From contig NZ_SWLG01000001.1 of NCBI RefSeq assembly GCF_005747095.1, positions 372,001-436,000 on the forward strand: 64,000 bases of DNA, given 5' to 3'. Under the pieces are notes generated by a model, which had not been told where the DNA came from, did not search any database, and saw nothing but the letters and a program-made list of their open reading frames with translations. The position numbers and the translations under genes were made by a program. The stretch's first letter is position 1. Each line of letters begins with the position of its first letter. Below, one piece after another: positions 62,800-64,000 of the stretch. The stretch comes from Exobacillus caeni. Its GTDB lineage: Bacteria > Bacillota > Bacilli > Bacillales > Guptibacillaceae.

Positions 62800-63924
62800 T
62801 TATTCCACTTTAATACCAATAATAAAGTTCCAGAGATCTCTGAATACATTTGCATGAAAGAGCGTTTTAATAACAACTAGTGAAACCGGTCCGATGATCA
62901 GTCCAAGAAAACCAAACAACTGAAAACCAACGAACAGGGCAATCAACGTTGCAAGTGGATCAAGGCCGATACTTGAGGAAAGTACTTTTGGCTCCATGAT
63001 CTGCCTCTGGATGACGACGACGCCATATAAAATAGCTAATCCGATAGTTAGTGAATAATTGCCTGTTATAAAGGAATATGCAATCCAGGGAACGAACACC
63101 GCTCCAGTCCCAAGATAAGGGAGAAGATCTACCAATCCAATTATAAGAGCAATCGTGATCGCGTATTTTACTTTAAGAATGAGCAATCCTATTAATACGA
63201 TAACTGCTGTTATGGAAATCAAGGTAAGTTGTGCTTTCACAAAGCCAAAAAGCGCTTTTTGCAAATCCCGGTAAACGTTGCCTGCACTGTCTTGAACTCG
63301 TTCAGGAACCTTGCTTTTAATCCAATTTCCAAGTCTGTACCAGTCTTTGCTGATAAAGAAAGTAGCCAGGAGTGAAAAGATTAATACAGTCAAAATTGTA
63401 GGAAGGCTTACAAAGAAATTTCTGAGACCTTCGGCAATTGCCTGCAAAAAGTCTGTAAAGGTCGCAGTTACAGAAGTTCCGATAGATTGGACATTTTCAA
63501 GCACGGTAGTTCGTTGCTCTGCATCCAGATTTTTAAAAATATCTTCCAGCTGGTTATAAATAGGCATGATCTGGGCCATGAAAAAAGTCTCCATGTAATT
63601 TACAAGCTCAGTAAAATGCTCCGGCAAGACGTTTGCAAGATATACGACTCCCTGGACGATTTCATTTATTAAAAGCGTCAGCAAAGTTGAAATGATTCCG
63701 ATAAGTAAAAGTAATGCAAGCGTTACAGAAAGCGCACGATGCATTTTTCCTTTTCTTTGCAATAAATCAACAAGAGGATTTATTAAAAAGGCAAGTAATA
63801 AAGCGATCAAAAAGGGATAGGCTAAATGCCATATATAATACAGGGCAAAAAATCCTACTGCTATCGCTCCTACAACGATAAAAAATCGGATAGCGCTATA
63901 AACATACTGCAGGTTCAAAGGCAT
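62800..63924 (-). CDS. ytvI: AI-2E-family transporter, sporulation membrane protein YtvI
   Basis: A 374-residue membrane protein of the AI-2E (PerM) family with about eight hydrophobic helices: IWHLAYPFLIALLLAFLINP, LSVTLALLLLIGIISTLLTL, LIFSLLATFFISKDW, VKAQLTLISITAVIVLIGLL and the family block GLVDLLPYLGTGAVFVPW. Family members export small molecules, but the substrate of YtvI is unknown; B. subtilis ytvI is linked to sporulation. The start is uncertain: AAAGGTG lies 2 nt before ATG 63924 and 7 nt before TTG 63918, and a TTG at 63936 overlaps it. Convergent with fxsA. Confidence 0.87.
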   Translation of the reverse strand: MPLNLQYVYSAIRFFIVVGAIAVGFFALYYIWHLAYPFLIALLLAFLINPLVDLLQRKGKMHRALSVTLALLLLIGIISTLLTLLINEIVQGVVYLANVLPEHFTELVNYMETFFMAQIMPIYNQLEDIFKNLDAEQRTTVLENVQSIGTSVTATFTDFLQAIAEGLRNFFVSLPTILTVLIFSLLATFFISKDWYRLGNWIKSKVPERVQDSAGNVYRDLQKALFGFVKAQLTLISITAVIVLIGLLILKVKYAITIALIIGLVDLLPYLGTGAVFVPWIAYSFITGNYSLTIGLAILYGVVVIQRQIMEPKVLSSSIGLDPLATLIALFVGFQLFGFLGLIIGPVSLVVIKTLFHANVFRDLWNFIIGIKVE

Positions 63925-64000
63925 CTCACCTTTCAAAATGGTAACATTCTATATATTCATTTTATCGTGTTATGCACCTTTGTTCAATTTCGTACATTGT

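Overview
The window is ordinary chromosomal DNA from an endospore-forming member of the Bacillaceae. The evidence is an alpha/beta small acid-soluble spore protein with a SigG promoter, the sporulation genes ytrH, ytrI, ytvI and ytfJ, EzrA and RefZ, bacilliredoxin, a T-box leader, and a gene order that largely follows the ytxG-to-ytvI segment of Bacillus subtilis. I see no phage, plasmid, CRISPR, rRNA or tRNA. Protein sequences are clearly diverged from B. subtilis; a genus such as Fictibacillus or a relative is a guess.

Layout. 1-3.8 kb: ytxG (partial)-ytxH-ytxJ stress genes, aroA and ccpA. 3.9-8.3 kb: acuCBA divergent from acsA, the acetyl-CoA synthetase module with its lysine acetylase and deacetylase. 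8.4-14.4 kb: a class A penicillin-binding protein, T-box-controlled tyrS, and rpsD with a long leader. 14.5-24.6 kb: a methionine gamma-lyase-like gene, free methionine-R-sulfoxide reductase, refZ, hisJ, ezrA, brnQ, nifZ-thiI and sspA. 24.7-29.6 kb: mbcS acyl-CoA synthetase, a 0.65-kb gene-free nest of inverted repeats, ytcJ and nadK2. 29.7-37.5 kb: sppA-yteJ, ytfI-ytfJ, tpx, ytxK, ackA, ecsC-like and moaB. 37.5-46 kb: the least conserved part, with an unknown gene, an NCS1 permease, a secreted protein, ald, and a PspA envelope-stress cluster (DUF4178, PspA, DUF4247 lipoprotein, DUF350, membrane-fused spermidine-synthase-like protein). 46-55 kb: ytkL, ytoI, ytpI, nrnA, ytzJ, ytrHI and dnaE. 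55-64 kb: a central-carbon run of malic enzyme, GntR regulator, accDA, pfkA-pyk, thioesterase, fxsA and ytvI.

Two regulatory themes link the genes. First, ccpA lies among its likely targets: sequences matching the CcpA cre consensus occur at acsA/acuABC, the methionine gamma-lyase-like gene, mbcS and ackA, with a weaker one at ytcJ, so acyl-CoA and acetate metabolism here looks carbon-catabolite controlled. Second, sppA-yteJ and the PspA cluster each carry a textbook SigW-type promoter (TGAAAC, 16 nt, CGTA), placing both in an envelope-stress regulon. A third, local circuit is suggested by a perfect palindrome containing TGGTCTGACCA at the malic enzyme transcription start, with a FadR-type GntR gene immediately downstream of malic enzyme.

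The best candidates for under-described biology are the SigW-linked PspA/DUF4178/DUF4247/DUF350/SpeE-like cluster and the nested palindromic repeats at 26.35-27.0 kb, which have relatives at 20.0-20.16 kb.
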